Of a stretch of DNA of 64,000 bases, positions 24,301-38,694 are shown piece after piece. The DNA is from Ifrita kowaldi (Eukaryota > Chordata > Aves > Passeriformes > Cinclosomatidae): assembly GCA_013398055.1 (NCBI GenBank), contig VZRS01014879.1:62001-126000 (forward strand). The letters are read 5' to 3'. The position numbers and the translations under genes are program-made. The notes beneath the pieces were generated by a model. That model saw only the letters and a program-made list of their open reading frames with translations, was not told the origin of the DNA and ran no database searches. Within the stretch, counting starts at the first letter, position 1, and every line of letters starts with the position of its first letter.

Positions 24301-25966
24301 TACACTGTATTTTCTAGTTGCAATCTCTGAATGGAAACATTTTAGAAACATATAGAGACTTGTGTCAGATCTGGATCACAGATTATCTGACACAGTAATT
24401 AGAGACACTGATACTCCAAAAAGCTTGAAAATGCTGATTATGCTTTTAAGTAAAACACAAATTTATCATAAGAAAGAGAAAAAACTATTAGCTGAAGTTT
24501 TATCTTTTTTGAAATGAAAATATAAAATTAGGGCTGACCACATAGATGAGACTGTTCCTTTTCTCTGCATATAGAACTGGGAGAGTTTTATAATTATAAA
24601 CATTCAGCTGTATTCCACTTCAAATATTCACCGAGATAATTTTTTATTTATTTATTACTTTGGATCTTTTATGTTAAAATTGGCCTCTTTAGAGAGGCTT
24701 TCTGGAAACTGAAACAATACAGAACCCATATTCTTCTGTAGGACACAGCTAAGGGTAAGAGAATTTCCGTGGTGGGACCTACCTTTGTAGAAGCAGTGCA
24801 AGTGGCACAGAGATGAAATAGATATTGGGGCAGGACTGAGAGTATGTCAGGAACTTGTGTACAACTTGCACGGGATAAGAAGGAAAGGTAGCTGCATTTC
24901 ATGTCTACATGGGGAAAAAAAAAAAGCAGTATCAATTAAAATGTGCATGGCTGAAATAAAAGAAATCCAATGTAATGTGGAAGATTATCACTCTGAGAAA
25001 GGATGGAATCTGTGATGTGCTAGAGATAGGTATGAATGAGAAGAAAGCAAGTAATCATCTTCCAAGACAGAAAAGGTCTACTAGACTTGAAAAGCTTGTT
25101 GAAAGAGAAATAAAGCTATCATGCAGATGGAAGTTTTGAGATGTTTACACAGCAGTTTTGAACAGGAAGCAAAGACCTGTTGATCCTGCCTAAACTGAAT
25201 GCACTATTTCCTATATTACATACACATGAAACAGTTTTCTTAACAATTATCTAGGTCTGGATAACAGACTAAACCACGGAGGGAGAAAAATCTGTTCCTC
25301 AGGAGCTGTAAAATGCACACATTCGAAGAGAAAAAAAAAAGTCAGGCGATGGGCTGGACTAAAATAAAGCGTGGAAATCACCACAAAAATTTTGTGCTCA
25401 GTCATTTTCATATAAGCCAAATTCTACCTTTCGTTTGCCTTCTCTGAGAGTCAAAGACTTCACCTCCAAGTTTCAAAAATTCATGAGTTGTTAAACTGAG
25501 TCATGTTCTTCACAAAGACTCTGAAAAGATTGTAGGATACCTAGTAGTTCTAAGCATATTCAATGGCTAAAACAGTAGTTCCCCATACTTTTCAGTTTAT
25601 GGATAATTTTTTTTCCAATGATGGTTTGATATGGAGTAATTCACAAAGCTATAATTTTTCAGATTTCCACACAGATGGAATAACTTTGCTTTTTTAGGCA
25701 TCGTTAATGAAGACTTAAAAAGAAGCCAAGGAAATCTGAGCTCCATGCTACCCCAGGTCAGCTGTCAGATAAGAAATAGATAAGGACTGAAAACCACAGA
25801 AAAGACCTAAAGACATGACCCAGTTGGAAGGGAAAGTGCTTAGATCCTTTGGTTCTCCCTTGATATATGTAAGCAGTTTGAGCTTTGAATTCATTGTCCT
25901 CTCCAAGAATAACTCATTTCTCATGTCAAAGATGTGAGTGTGATGATGCCTGCTTCCTATTTTTTT
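21312..25966. other. Unique AT-rich non-coding stretch
   Basis: No gene was recognised. Low-complexity patches include a (TTTTA)-rich run near 22592-22638 and A runs near 24915-24925 and 25331-25341. Open frames are all short and unremarkable. Confidence 0.55.
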
Positions 25967-25999
25967 GGAGGGGGGTGGAGGGGCTGGGGAGGAAGGGGG
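25967..25999 (+). other. G-quadruplex-type G-rich motif
   Basis: Four long G runs lie close together on the plus strand: 25970-25975 (six G), 25980-25983 (four), 25986-25989 (four) and 25995-25999 (five). The loops are 4, 2 and 5 bases. This satisfies the usual four-tetrad quadruplex pattern. It stands out sharply from its AT-rich surroundings. Confidence 0.85.
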
Positions 26000-28900
26000 T
26001 GTTGGATGTTAGGAACCAGCTTCCTTTGTTTCCTTAATCAACATCTCCATGGAATTTCAAAACATAACCTCTTCACCTTTTCCAATAGGTAGCACAACAA
26101 CAGCAGCAGAGAGTAATCATTTGCTGACATGATGTAAACAGCCTTCTGTTTGAGGAATGAGAAATGAAGGGCTTGATGAATGCTTCCTTTTCTTTAACTG
26201 CACTGGAGATGCAAGCACTGGTGACTGGTGCTACAGCTCCCATCTGTCAGCAAGATGTGGCAGAAGTGCTCAGATGCCTTGCTACCCTTCTTTGCAATTT
26301 GTCTGTTTCCATTCCAAGGCTGCCAGACACATTTTCTTGTGCAACCGAATTCAGTGTCAGAAGGATGACTTGAGAGGTGAATAATTTGTGCTGCCAGGAA
26401 GAATTGAATTTGTAGTCACCTTGAATGGGAAGCAGTGCATTGCTATGGATTGTAACCTAAACTCTTGCTCTGCCCATCAGAAAAAGAGGAATGAAAACCA
26501 GCCACAGAACAGCATACTGCTTACTCCTTATTTTACTCTTTTCAAAAAATTCCATTTCTTATTAGCAGCAATTTGCTTTAACAGCAGAAGGCTTATTGAT
26601 CCCGCAAGAGTATAAGGATGTACCTACTGCCACTCTCATGACTGATGTCTCTGGCATTAGTATCCCTTGAAAGTAACAATACAATATTGAATATGTCAAT
26701 GATGATAGTAACTGGAATACAGATATTTAATAAGTAGTTTAAAAAAAAGAAGGGATTAGGATGGCATCACACATTAGTAATGGTAAAAAAATGGTAAAAA
26801 AATAAATGGGGGTGGTATGAGTGACAGAACACGTGTTTGAAGATAATGATATTTTGGTAAAAGAGTACCTACATATACCTGGTGCTCTTCTGCAGATCCC
26901 CAGGATATTATTTATCTATGGGAGATTATGCTGTGCAATATGCCATATGATATGATTATGTGTTTGAGAACAAAATCCTAGAGACACAAAGGGCAAAAAG
27001 TTTTTATCCACTTCACTGCATAGTGAATCATAATGGCTTGATCAATTGTCTGTTAGATATTTTCAAATTCTGAAGTTTTTATATAATCAAAATGTCTATA
27101 ATCAATTAGATAATCAGAGTGATATTTTGATTTTTTTCCAATATACATGCTTTGAAATTTAGATGCTGAAAAAAGCATCAGAAGTAAAGCTAAAGTAAAT
27201 GGACAACAACAAAAAGAAATATTTTTTCCTATTTCCTTAAATATGTGGGTGCACAGACACAGAAAGGCTTCAGAGCCCTAGCTTCCTAGATATATATGGA
27301 TTCTGGTCCTCATATCAAACCTCACTGTGTTTGCTGGGACAAGGGTTATTTTATTTTTCCTAAAAAGCTCAACATTTCTTCTCAAGAAAAAAAACAAACA
27401 AATAACAATAATCATGTCTGGGGCATTTTAAGTTAGTTGAATTAAAAGTAATGTGTGATAACATAGAATTTTTGAAATTTTTTTTTATGTGTGTTCTACA
27501 TCACTGTATGATAAGAAACTCAGAGATCTGAAATAGACTGACTATATATATGAGGCAAATTCAGTGGAGTTCAAAAAGGATTAATTGTCCAAAGATATCT
27601 GCTAATTGAAGTTTGCAACTCTTTTAAGGGATATTTACCTTGCAGTGACCTGCAACACATACAAAAGACTTCTGTGAGCCATTTTTGTTGTTCAGTGTGT
27701 TTGGGAGCCCACCTGTGCTGATTTTTAGGTCCCTCACTAAAAGTACTCTAGGCCAAACTTCAGACATGTGCATCTTTTTCCTGGAAAATCTGAAAAGGAC
27801 TCCAAAAAAAAAAAAAAAAGAGAAATCAAAAAATGAAAGTGAAAAGGAGTTTCTATGAATACCCTACAGCTCTGAGGAGAAGCGTCAGTACCCTGAGGAA
27901 AGACAAGATATCATTTACTCTGGATTTAAGCAAGGCAGAAAATGAATGTTTTATTTTGCTTTTGAATTAGTTTTATTAAACAGTTCATGCAGTCACCTAT
28001 TCTATGTGCCATTACATGACTTATACTTTCTGTGAATAAAGTTTCAACATTTTCAGCTGAAAATATTGGGATCTTTCTTCCATAAGAAGATGTCGAGATG
28101 AATGGAGAATAAATAAAAAGCAATGGGAATGAAAAACAGGAATTTTAATTCAGTATCAATTTCCACTATGCTAGATCACTTTTTTAATCAGTTCGCACTC
28201 CAAAAACAAACCTCAGTAGTATTATTACTGGTTTTCAGTTCCTTATATCTGCAGCAGAGCTACATGCCATCTCTTCAGATGCCCTAATACTTTGTCATTT
28301 TTCTCAAGAGAGGAAAAGAAGCATGTGTCATTTTGAGGAGTTGATCCCTGTGGTGTGAAAACAACCAGCTCTTTGGCATCCTCAGTGCTTAAACACAAAT
28401 TCCATTATCACACCTCAGCAAAAATGTATAATAACTACATAGAGAGAAAGGATTTGTCAAAATCCTTTAGAAGGCTGACAGGAAAACCAGAAGCAGGTGG
28501 TTTTTAAAATATTATTCTGAAACTTTTCAGCTAAGCTAAAAGATAGCCAAGAATTTAAGACATTTTTGCTGTTAAAATTTTCTGTCACTTAGTAGTAATT
28601 ACATTCATAAGCCCCATATTTTGCCTATGCTTCCCCCTCGAATACATGGAACTACTACTAAGAGGGCAGTTTATTTGTGTGTACATGCATATCCGTACAC
28701 ACACCCCTCAATATGCTTAGGGAATTGCCCGTTTAATTCTAAATAGGATTGTTGAGGTAAAATTCCTGGTTGAGACGTACAGATTGTTTGGAGAGTTTTA
28801 AATTTTTTTTTTTAAACCCTTGTTTTCTTGTTTATTATGTCTCCATTTATATTATTCTATATGTGCAATTACTCTAAATGATTTATTTGGGGAGATACTG

Positions 28901-31900
28901 AAAGATCTGTGGGGAAACTCACATGAAATTGGTTCCCTAATTGCTTCACTCTATTTTTGTTTGGTTTTTTTTCTGCTTAGATGCCTAGACAAAGGTGTAA
29001 TAAATGTCGAGAGTGATTCTTATGACTATGTGCAGACTTTTTCTTGTATTTAAAAGTGAAGCTTTCAGCTTCTGAATGTTAATGCCGGGATCTATCCCAG
29101 GAGGTGGATATGAAGTGTCAGTTCTGTTCACTCCAAACAATGGTGAAAAGAGCCATGGTGTTCTGAGCACATGTAGATATTCCCAGTGGTATTCTTGACA
29201 ACAACATTCCTCTACTCAGAAACAACATTTCGCCCTGCATGTGACATTTACATAACTTAATAATTTTACCTATGGTCTCTTGGTTTAATTTTGTTCCATC
29301 CTCGTGAGGCTGTCATAGAAATGAAGCCACTCAGACATGAACTGAAAACATAATGTACAAACAGGTGTTTTCAGGACTTCAGAATTGCTTTAGGACTCAG
29401 GTGGTGCAATTCCACCGAAGGAGAGGAGACCTAGAAAATGTGCGTGTTCTCAGACTTTGACCCCTTGCAACAGACTTTTCATCTAATTGCCTATGTACTG
29501 TTTGAAAGCAGAGCTCAAGAGTTTTTAGTGTGTGCAATAAGCTAATATTCCTCTGGCTATTCTGATCACAATAGTTATTAAAACTTTGTGATATTGGAAG
29601 ACTTTTTTCATTATTTTTTTATTAATATATTTTTGGTTGTCTTTAACAGGATTTAAAATAAATTGATAGATGAATTACAAAATCCTGAAAAAAAATGCTC
29701 TTGAGGTAGTAGGAATGTAGATTAAGGGGTAAATTTGCTAAAGTCCAGGTCAGCCCAAGATTTCCATTTAAAGGAAAAATTTTTAAATTGTCAGTTCTTA
29801 ATATATCCATATATTTAATCAGAATTTCATAAAATACAATAAAAATATAACCTCTAAATAAAACAGTCCAGACAAAGCAATCCTTTTAAGACAGACATTG
29901 CTTTCCTAAGTGTAAAAAATATGGTTTCAGATCAAAAATCATACCATTCCAGAAGTATAAGTCCCAAAGAGTCCACACAGGAACACATAAAAATATCATC
30001 TTCTTCTTTCTTAACTTTTATATGCTGTAATTTCTGTGTCTTCCTTGATTGTTCTATTGACATTAATTTCTTTCAGCTTCATGACAGCAATTCAGTGCTG
30101 CTTGTAAGTCCCACCTTAAACTATGCTCTTCAGAAACCCACCTCTTAAAACACATACAATTATGTGAATATAATAGAATTAATGTCATACTGAACTTCTA
30201 TTTGGTCATCTAGAAGTTTTTTTTCTAACTCATAGGCAACTGTTAGAAACAAAATTGGCAGTTTGACCAAAGATAACTTCACAGACCTAAATCTGGAAAA
30301 GTTATTGGTAGTATAGTTCAGCCACATTTCCTTTGATAATTTATCCATGTTAATATTTAGATATGTAGGGAATGAATTGAAACCCGTTACTACAGTTATT
30401 CTCCTTTCTTGGATTGTCTAAGTACCAAATTTATTTGGTTGGAAACCAAGCTATTTTCTCAATCGCATGCTCTTTTTGCAGAAGAATTATTTCTGCTGTA
30501 CCATCTGCTACGTTGAGAGTGAGACCTATCTAAAGCTGTGGATATAAGCAAACTCCTTTTCAGGATGATATTTCTCTGCGAAATACCTGGATTTATTTAC
30601 TTGTATAGATAAAACACTGGGACATGTTCTCACCAGGGCAAAACAGCAATATATTCTATTACAGACCAAGTTTTCTGTTCATTCCTTGAAACAGATGGAG
30701 GAATAGAAAGCCATTAAATTCACTATTCATTGTACATAGGTAAGTAATGGAACACACCAGACGGATGAGAAGAGCAAGGTGTCAGCCTCACCGGATCATC
30801 AGCCTGGTTCCTGTATAGAGCAACCCTAGAGGATCTAAATAGCCCAGCCATTCCAAGAATAGCCTCTGTGTACATGAGTGTGTTTTATCCTTCGAAAAAG
30901 TGAGAGATGGAATGGCAACAGCATAGAGGGAGGTAAAGAATTACACCTTAGCAGTTGGTTACTTGGTGCTGTTTTCACCAAAACCACAGGATTAGCTGTT
31001 TTTACCAAAATTACAATTTTGCCAGATACAGAATTACCTTCAATGGAGATTTCAACTGGCTTCTGTGCCTGTCTATATATTTACAGCTCACATCTGAATA
31101 ATTTTCATAGATGTGTTGTCACATATGTAAATACCATTAAAATGAGTGGTTTTATTATATTTATGTCCATGTACTGCAGTAATCTACTCCATACTCTTAA
31201 ATCTTCTGGGTTTTATTTCTGAAAGAAAAAGACACTCGTTTCATATCTTGGAGTATGGAAATGAATGGTTAGTTGGCTTAAGACGTACAGATAATTCAAT
31301 AAAGAATTCATCTCCCTACTTGAATTCAGTTTAATAATAACTAACAGAATTACTGTTAGAGTATATGCTAATCAGAATACCTCAATATAATCCAAATTAA
31401 TTGCTTTAAAATTAAAAAAAATAAAGAAAAAATATCTTATTCTGATAGTAAAACAAAAAAGGACACTTCTCATAAATTTATATTTCTGATCTTGGATTTT
31501 ATTAATTAATGTGAAATATAGCAAAAATCATACTTCATTTTTCTTTTCTGCAAAAGTTTCTATTAAGTTTATCTTGACTGAAACCACTTACCAAACACTG
31601 AAGTAATATATTTTCTTTTTAAATAAAAAACATACACGCTTTAAAATTTTAGGATTTATTGAAGTCATTAGAAGATAAAACAGTGGACCTGTTTTAAAAT
31701 ATTTTATGCAGATATATACCCGTCTAAGATATTGCTTTTGAAAGTTATATTGGACATTGCATGGCCATACGTCTGTGTTTTCAAAAAACTTAAATTATGT
31801 GTTGACTATAAGCAGAAAATGAGAGTCAAATCTCTGTAAATACAAGCTGAATTGTAAAAATGAAAAAAACAAAGAAAAACAAAGCCACAGCAATGTGTCA

Positions 31901-34900
31901 GGACATTTAGCACCATAATTTTCATCTCATTATTTCAGGTCATCATAAGCTATCATTGTTCTTGCTATCATTTGTCTCTAATATCTCAACTGTTTGAAAG
32001 ACAATAATCTCTTTCAATTCTTAATTTAATAACCTCAAATGCTCAAAAGAAAAAAAGTAAAGAAAGAAGCCATAAAATTTATTTTACTTTCTAGGATGTT
32101 TTATCTTATCAGATGACTTTTAGCTTAATTTTTAAATAGGAATACTTTGTCAGAAGTAGACTGGAGGTTAAGAAAGATAGGAAGTGTGTTAAAAGCATTT
32201 TAATACCATCTGATAAAATACCTGAAGGCTAATCCAATGAGGATTTCATTGTATGCAGTCATTTACAGAGACATTCAGTAAGTTTAACTAGGTATAAAGC
32301 TCTGCACATTTCAACAGAACTACCTCTTAATATATATTTTTAAGGGAGATCAGAATAACATAACAATCTAGTCTCAGATGTTTTGGGAGGTCAGCAGTCT
32401 GCATAATACCTTCTTAAAAGAATAAATTAATTGCATAATTTTTGCTGGTGTAGCTTGATTACTTGTTCTGTTAAATTTTTATTTCTATCATGTAGACAAT
32501 ATTGTACAAGGAAATAATGAGCTCGGAACCATCGACATGAGGAAAGACTAGGAGTTCAGTGTTCTTTTCAGTAGTGAAGATTTCACTTAGATTCTAATCT
32601 GCATTACATCTGTGTTAAATACTGAAACACAGAAAAGATGTACTGGGCTAATGAAGGGCTGAATGAGGCCTGCCTTTAAGAAATTGAATTATAGATGACA
32701 GGGTAGTAAAGGATTAATGTGGTTTAAAAGGTTAAGAAATTCTAGGCTATAGTGACACAAATCCTTTTGTGTGGTTGAGTATTGTCCTGAAAGGAGGGTG
32801 GGGGAGGCAGGTTTATATTTCCCAGTCCCACAGCCTGCTGTGAGACAAGCAAAACAAGAAATGAAATCTCGAGGACTCATCAATATGTTTTAATAGAAAA
32901 TTACCTACATCCAGAAATCAAACTAAAGATAAATGAAAGCTTTTCTGGTAAATTAGCACAGGGTTAGTAAATATGAGAATCCTTTCTCTGTTTGATTTCA
33001 TTATCTTTTAGAAAGCAGAAAGTCAAAATTTTCGAAACTGTTCTCTTTTGTTTGTACAGGTCAACTTTAAAATCCATAAACTATAATGAGAAACTATCAT
33101 CTGTAACCATCAGTCTTCAAAAATGTATGATTCACACTTAGGTTTTTCTTAGATGGACCTTACTACTCTCCTCCTGCAATGTAGTGCTTTATGAAGTTAT
33201 TGCTCCATTAAAAACAGGTGATTGGTTGCTGTACTCTTTTCTTATCCTTAATCAGAAACTTGATTTCAGGAGCATCAATGTACCTATAGTAATATATTCA
33301 TCTGCCAGAAGTTGTCATAACATCAGCTAATAAATTATTTTATGCTGACAGTTGTTACAACCCCACTGCTCAAGCACTGGAAGATGAGGGAATAAAGCAC
33401 GAGGAGATAAAATTGATTTTTTACCCTTTCTGCTAGATAATAATGCTGAACATCCATCTTAACTTTTAAGATCAAGGTTGGAAGCTAATATACAGCTGAA
33501 GGCGGTGGGGGAGAAAGAATCCTCCAGATCAATATTATGCATTATAAACCACCTGCATGCAGACAGTGTTGAAACTAATTCTGTGGCTACAGTACGAAAC
33601 TGGTAACATCAATTTAACACTACCTTTCTTGGTGTTAACATGAGATTGTTACATTGCAGACTGCCAAACTGTTCTTTTACTGAATTAGTGATGTTTTAGT
33701 CAAATGACAAAGTCCAATGAAACATTAACATTAAGGATGTTGATTCATGTGCTTGCATAAAACTTGCACTAAGCAGCATTTCCTCACAAACCTCTGTACC
33801 TGTTTCCAGTCAATGTTTATAGAAATACATTTTTCTCTAAAATAAATCCTCTGCATTATACATTGGGAGCCTCTGCCTAAAATCAGGCTCAAAACTAGAT
33901 ACTGAACCTATTTTCCAAAACACTTTTACCTTGAACTCCTCCCATAAAAGCACATTGAAGCATCTTGGCACAGTACAATAGATTGATAATATTATTCTAA
34001 GGTGATGGCATGATGAAGGGCTTTCTCAGCATAGCCTTTCCTGTTGTCCATTGGGTGGGTCACTCTGGCAAAATGCATGAACTCTCAACTGTCTCTCTTT
34101 TCTACCCTGCCCATGTGTCAGACTAGGTTATATGTCTTGTCTTGAAGAAAGAGACAATGATCAGCAGTCAGAAGCAACAGCCTTTGAGCGTCTGTGACCA
34201 TATTTATTTAATATATTTCTCCCATCCTGGTGCTTTCTGTGTCTCTGTAAAGTTTACTGACAGGTAAAGGTTGCTCAAATACAAGTTATGGCAAAGCTCT
34301 TGCATCTTCCCAGGCAAGAATGCTTATTCAAAGCGCTTGATCTCTGCTTTACAAGTTTATTTGTTATTCACCATCTGTCACAAATCACTCAGGGCAAAAC
34401 TGTGGCCTCAGGCCTCTTCTGAGTCAAATAGGAACCACACATGTGCACCCAAACCCAGATGGAGATAAACCCTTAGTCTTCAACTAAAAATCTCCCTTCA
34501 TCGCACTTCCTTCATTTTTTAAAAAAACTGGATTATTAAAAACGGAATGACATTCCCTTTATGATGGGACAGATACAAAGCATTTTTATACTGTTTTAAG
34601 CTTTTACTTTCCTTATTTTAGCTAGCCCTGTAACTCAGAACTTGGCCCTGTCTGAAGTGCTCTTAAGCAGCTGCTTTGTTTATTTACTTAGTCTTTTGAC
34701 TTCAGCTGAATTTCCTGCTGTGCATGGCAGTAGCAAGACCTGGAAAAAGAAGGCAAAAAAACAAACCAAATGAGCACATGAGCTGATAAAAAGACTTTGA
34801 TTTTCAGATATGATATTTTTGTCGGTTCTCTAAACAACTGTAAAAATATAAACTGATGCTGGTGGCTAACATAAATTGCTTTTATTTATTTGGCCTATAG

Positions 34901-36373
34901 CTGTAAGCACATCAAGTTGAAAAGTAATTTATAAATTATTTATGTGTCTCCAGGAAAAGTGTATTATCTCTGAGGGTAATATGCTAATTAGAAGTGATCA
35001 GAAAGGTTGTGAATATATTTATTTTCAATGAATTGTGATGATTTATAAAAGAAGAAACTTTGGAGGAAACTGCTTTTTAGCAAGAAGTGATGTGAGGCAT
35101 TAATATAGGTAATAACCTTTAAAAAGGTTGTTTTAAGTTTGAGAAAAATGAGACAGAAGAATTTCAAATGACTTTTCCAAGCAATTCAAACAATGCCTTA
35201 ATAGAGGCTATAAGTTTCTTGTTCATTTGATTGGATCATTATTGATAATGCAGGGCAACATTGGACTAACAATTATGGAAGAAGTTACAAAGGCTGTAGC
35301 TATGAAAAAGTAAAATATAATTCCATCTCCCAGTAAAAATAATAAATTAAAGAAACAGTAGTATTTTTTAAAATCAAAACATAATAATACATAGCTTTTA
35401 TTACAAAGGTAATAAGTTTCTAAATTCTAATATCTTCATTAAAGTTTACAATAGATTCTTTTCTTCCAGGCAATCCCAGATGGGAATAGAGGAGGAAAAA
35501 AAAAAAATCAGGGTGACCTAATGTTCCACATTTGATAGAAATGTCTATTTTATTTTAAAATTATTAAAAATAATAAAAGAGAATATTTTAATCAACTTAC
35601 AGCTGAAGAATCTGAGCCGCAGAATTTGAAGTGACCTGCCTATTGCATGACTCGGATTTGATCAATGGCAAAGGAAAACTTAGGATACCTCATTCTCAGA
35701 CCACTGTCTTATGACTGTGCCATTTTGCCAAATAATGAAAAATACCATTACCTGCCATTTAGCATGAAGTGGAAAGGTATTTAGTCTCTGTCACTTTCCT
35801 TATACACTCATACTTCTCTACTTTCTAATTATTCTTTGTGCAACCCTTCGTTTTCCAGTATCTGACATTTGGTCCTTATGTTCCCTATTTGATTTCACTG
35901 TTTATTGGTAATGAATCTCCTGCCCAGCTGGACCACGTTCTTGGTTTAGGAGTTTTTCCATGCACTTCTCTAGTTAGGGACATCCTTGCCTTACTGAAGA
36001 GATGTTTTGTGCAGGGGAGTTGGGGAGTTGCATCCGGAGAGGGACCTTCTGAGTAGAAATTTGCTATTTTTCTTGAACTGGCTTCTCTTTTGAGATGTTA
36101 ACATTTCTTCAACTTCCTAATCTTTTAACTGTAGCTTAGCAAAAGGGGGAGAGTAATAATTATAAGACTCCCAACTTTTATTTGGAAAGCCAAGCAGTGG
36201 TTTCATGTCAGTGCAGAAGTCCATTTTTGTCCTTTGGAAACAGTACTGTGGGTGACTCACGTGTCGCTGCAAAGGCATCAGAAAGATTAGACTCATAAGG
36301 GAACAATTACCTACTCCTACAACAGTGCAGAAACCATTTTCCTATTAAAGATTAGGCATTAACAACAGCCTGG
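26000..36373. other. Long repeat-poor non-coding stretch
   Basis: No gene, LTR or CR1 fragment was recognised in about 10.4 kb. Landmarks are a run of 16 A at 27804-27819 and a T run near 28804-28813. The longest open frame, near 30878-31222 on the plus strand, has no resemblance to a known family, and its middle is an imperfect internal duplication. Segments around 33150-33480 and 34620-35130 look like ordinary unique sequence that could be conserved non-coding DNA, but this cannot be judged from one genome. Confidence 0.5.
27804..27819. repeat. Run of 16 A
   Basis: This is the longest uninterrupted A homopolymer I noted in the window. A poly(A) relic is possible, but no inserted cDNA was recognised upstream. 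Confidence 0.9.
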
Positions 36374-36455
36374 GAAAACAAAAACACAAACAAACAGACA
36401 AAAACAACAACAACAAAAACAACAAAAACCCCCACACAAAAAAAGCCCCAACACA
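36374..36455. repeat. A/C-rich low-complexity tract
   Basis: The tract consists of AAAAC, CAAACAAACAGAC and (CAA)n units, with a short CCCCC interruption. It resembles the two A/C-rich tracts near the left end of the window. Confidence 0.8.
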
Positions 36456-38616
36456 TTTAGAACAGAAGTTCATTAATCCATTAATCTTCTCTTTGTATCC
36501 TATGCATGATACTTGCAGACTGTTGCAAGTGGATTAAGTATTATAATTGGTTTCAATTACTCCATTATTTCCACCAGAGCAGCTACAAATCCTCTCTTCT
36601 ATAGTGACATCTAACGTGGTTGAGGGGATGTCTAAATTAATGTGTGTTCTCATAAATTATATCCTATTAAAAAAAAATGCTGAATACATGGCAAGCAGAA
36701 AAGTAACTGGGCATAATTTTTTCAGAACTAGGTAGCACAAAAGAGAGCATATTTCTGTGGCAAGATCATAAGCAGAGACAATATTCCTGTGACCACTTTA
36801 GTCTGGTAAGTCATTTGCAGGACATTTTCTACTAATTGGAAACAAATTAGCATCATCTGGAGAAAACAATGAAACATTGAACTCTAATCTCCTTCTAGAA
36901 CATGTCATGCATATTATCTAGAAGGTTTTGAACATTGTTGTGTACAACTATTATTTTTTTCTTAGCCTCTCATTATTTCATTTTGCCTCTGGGGTTCCAC
37001 TTATAGTTAGATATTATTCCTATTTGTAAACCTTGGACTGTTGTGATAAATTAAGTGTTAATTACTGTACAGGTAATGTCACATTTGATAACTGCAGGAT
37101 TGTATTTTGGAAGCTTATCAGAATTCAATTTTTTTTCATTTCTTGTTGTCTCTGTTGAATGTGTAACATAAGAGAAATGCTTGATCTGTGTACATCTCAT
37201 GAGCTTGATATTTTGTAAATAACCTGTCTGGATCTCTACCTATTTTAATTCAAATTTTTATGTAGGTGGGTAGAAGACATTTGCATAAAGTCTGGAATTC
37301 TATTGTGCAAATTTAGATGGAGAAATATTTTTTAAAAACCCTGTAACATTCTTATGCAATGTGATAATGTGGGTGTAACCATGTGTGTCATAGTATAGGC
37401 ATTATTCTGAAGGTGTTTGAAGGGTAACGTCAAATATCTACAAAACCCTTAAATATGGCCAACACCTAGGTCTTCCATGCTTAGAGATACTACACTTTAG
37501 GCAGAAGTGGTACAGAGATGCTGGATAGGTGAGCTGGAAAGTAAAATATATTTTAATTCAAATAGTGATGGAACCACTGCCCTGTAAATATCTTTATGAT
37601 AGTTTTGCACATTTGAGAAACCTTTTGTCTAGGTAGCCATTCACAACAGAGATTCACATGTTCAACAGAGCTGAGCTCTCTTACAGAGTAGGATATATCA
37701 AAGAAAGGACAGCACTATTGGAATATCCATACCAAAATCAGGACTTTTGCAAATTTAACTACTCCTGAAAGGATGTATTAGGGCTTTTTGGGGCTTTTTG
37801 CATGTGGACATGTGTGGACATACACTGATGTTCACACGTCTTTGTGATCTTATATGCTAAATGTTCAGAATTATTCTCAGAAAACATATTTGATGTTATA
37901 TTGGAAAATTTCCTCTATTGGATTAGGATTTCATTTTAAGTTTTTCTTCATCATTTTATGAAGACAATCTTGCTGGTTTCAGTCTTTTTCAAAAACTTTA
38001 CAAAAAATGTCCCATTATTCACTATGTCAAAAAAAAGTCTAGAAATAAAACAACCATTCCCTTATTTTTGGAAATTTAACTTCAGACAACTGAGACACAA
38101 ATTTATCCAAAATGTGAAACACAGAAAGTAAGAAGCACTCATTGTAAAGTTGTTCTCAATGCACACACAACTGAAATTCGGAGTCTTATTTTTTCACCGT
38201 GCAATAACAATTTACAAAATAAATTCCCAAAGGTAAATTACATAACTGTACAATTAACAATGAATGCCAGAAAATGCCTTAGTGTTTTACACCTGTGTGA
38301 TCATTACTGACATATCTTCAGACACAATGTCTGGTGTTGAAAAGCTTATTCAAATGCTGAAAACTACTTGTCATTTACTATGCAACCAAGTAAAATGGCA
38401 AATTAGACAGCTACATTGATGGTAATATATCAGTACTATACAGGGAGAATGAATATGATAAAACTAAATTGAAAAGGCCTTCTTTCTCTACCTAGGGCCA
38501 GGTTCACAACTGAACACAAATGCTTCGTCAAGAAAAAGCTTTCATTAGGTAACGCCAGAAAATTCCAGCTTTAAGACATTTCGTTTGAGATTTTAACTAT
38601 GCTAAAGCTCTGACTT
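36456..38616. other. Unique AT-rich non-coding stretch
   Basis: No gene or transposable element was recognised. A small tandem duplication of GGCTTTTTG lies near 37781-37800, followed by one of ATGTGGACATGTGTGGACAT. Confidence 0.55.
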
Positions 38617-38663
38617 CAGAGCTTCTACATTAGATTATTATTACTCTATCAATAACCTATTAG

Positions 38664-38693
<30 letters not shown>
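38664..38693. repeat. (ATT)n microsatellite
   Basis: About ten uninterrupted ATT units. A shorter, broken TAGATTATTATTA copy lies just upstream at 38631-38643, and a 14-bp direct repeat (CAGAGCTTCTACAT) flanks the pair at 38617-38630 and 38700-38713. Confidence 0.93.

Positions 38694-38694
<1 letters not shown>

Noticed and set aside
26157..26384. Plus-strand frame with a downstream GAGAGGTGAATAA donor-like site as an exon
   Set aside because: A donor-like site alone is weak; there is no convincing acceptor with polypyrimidine tract in phase and no recognised protein family.
30878..31222. Longest ATG- or near-start frame on the plus strand (114 codons) as a gene
   Set aside because: No family resemblance, no splice or promoter context, and the length is within chance expectation; part of it is a small internal duplication of ordinary sequence.
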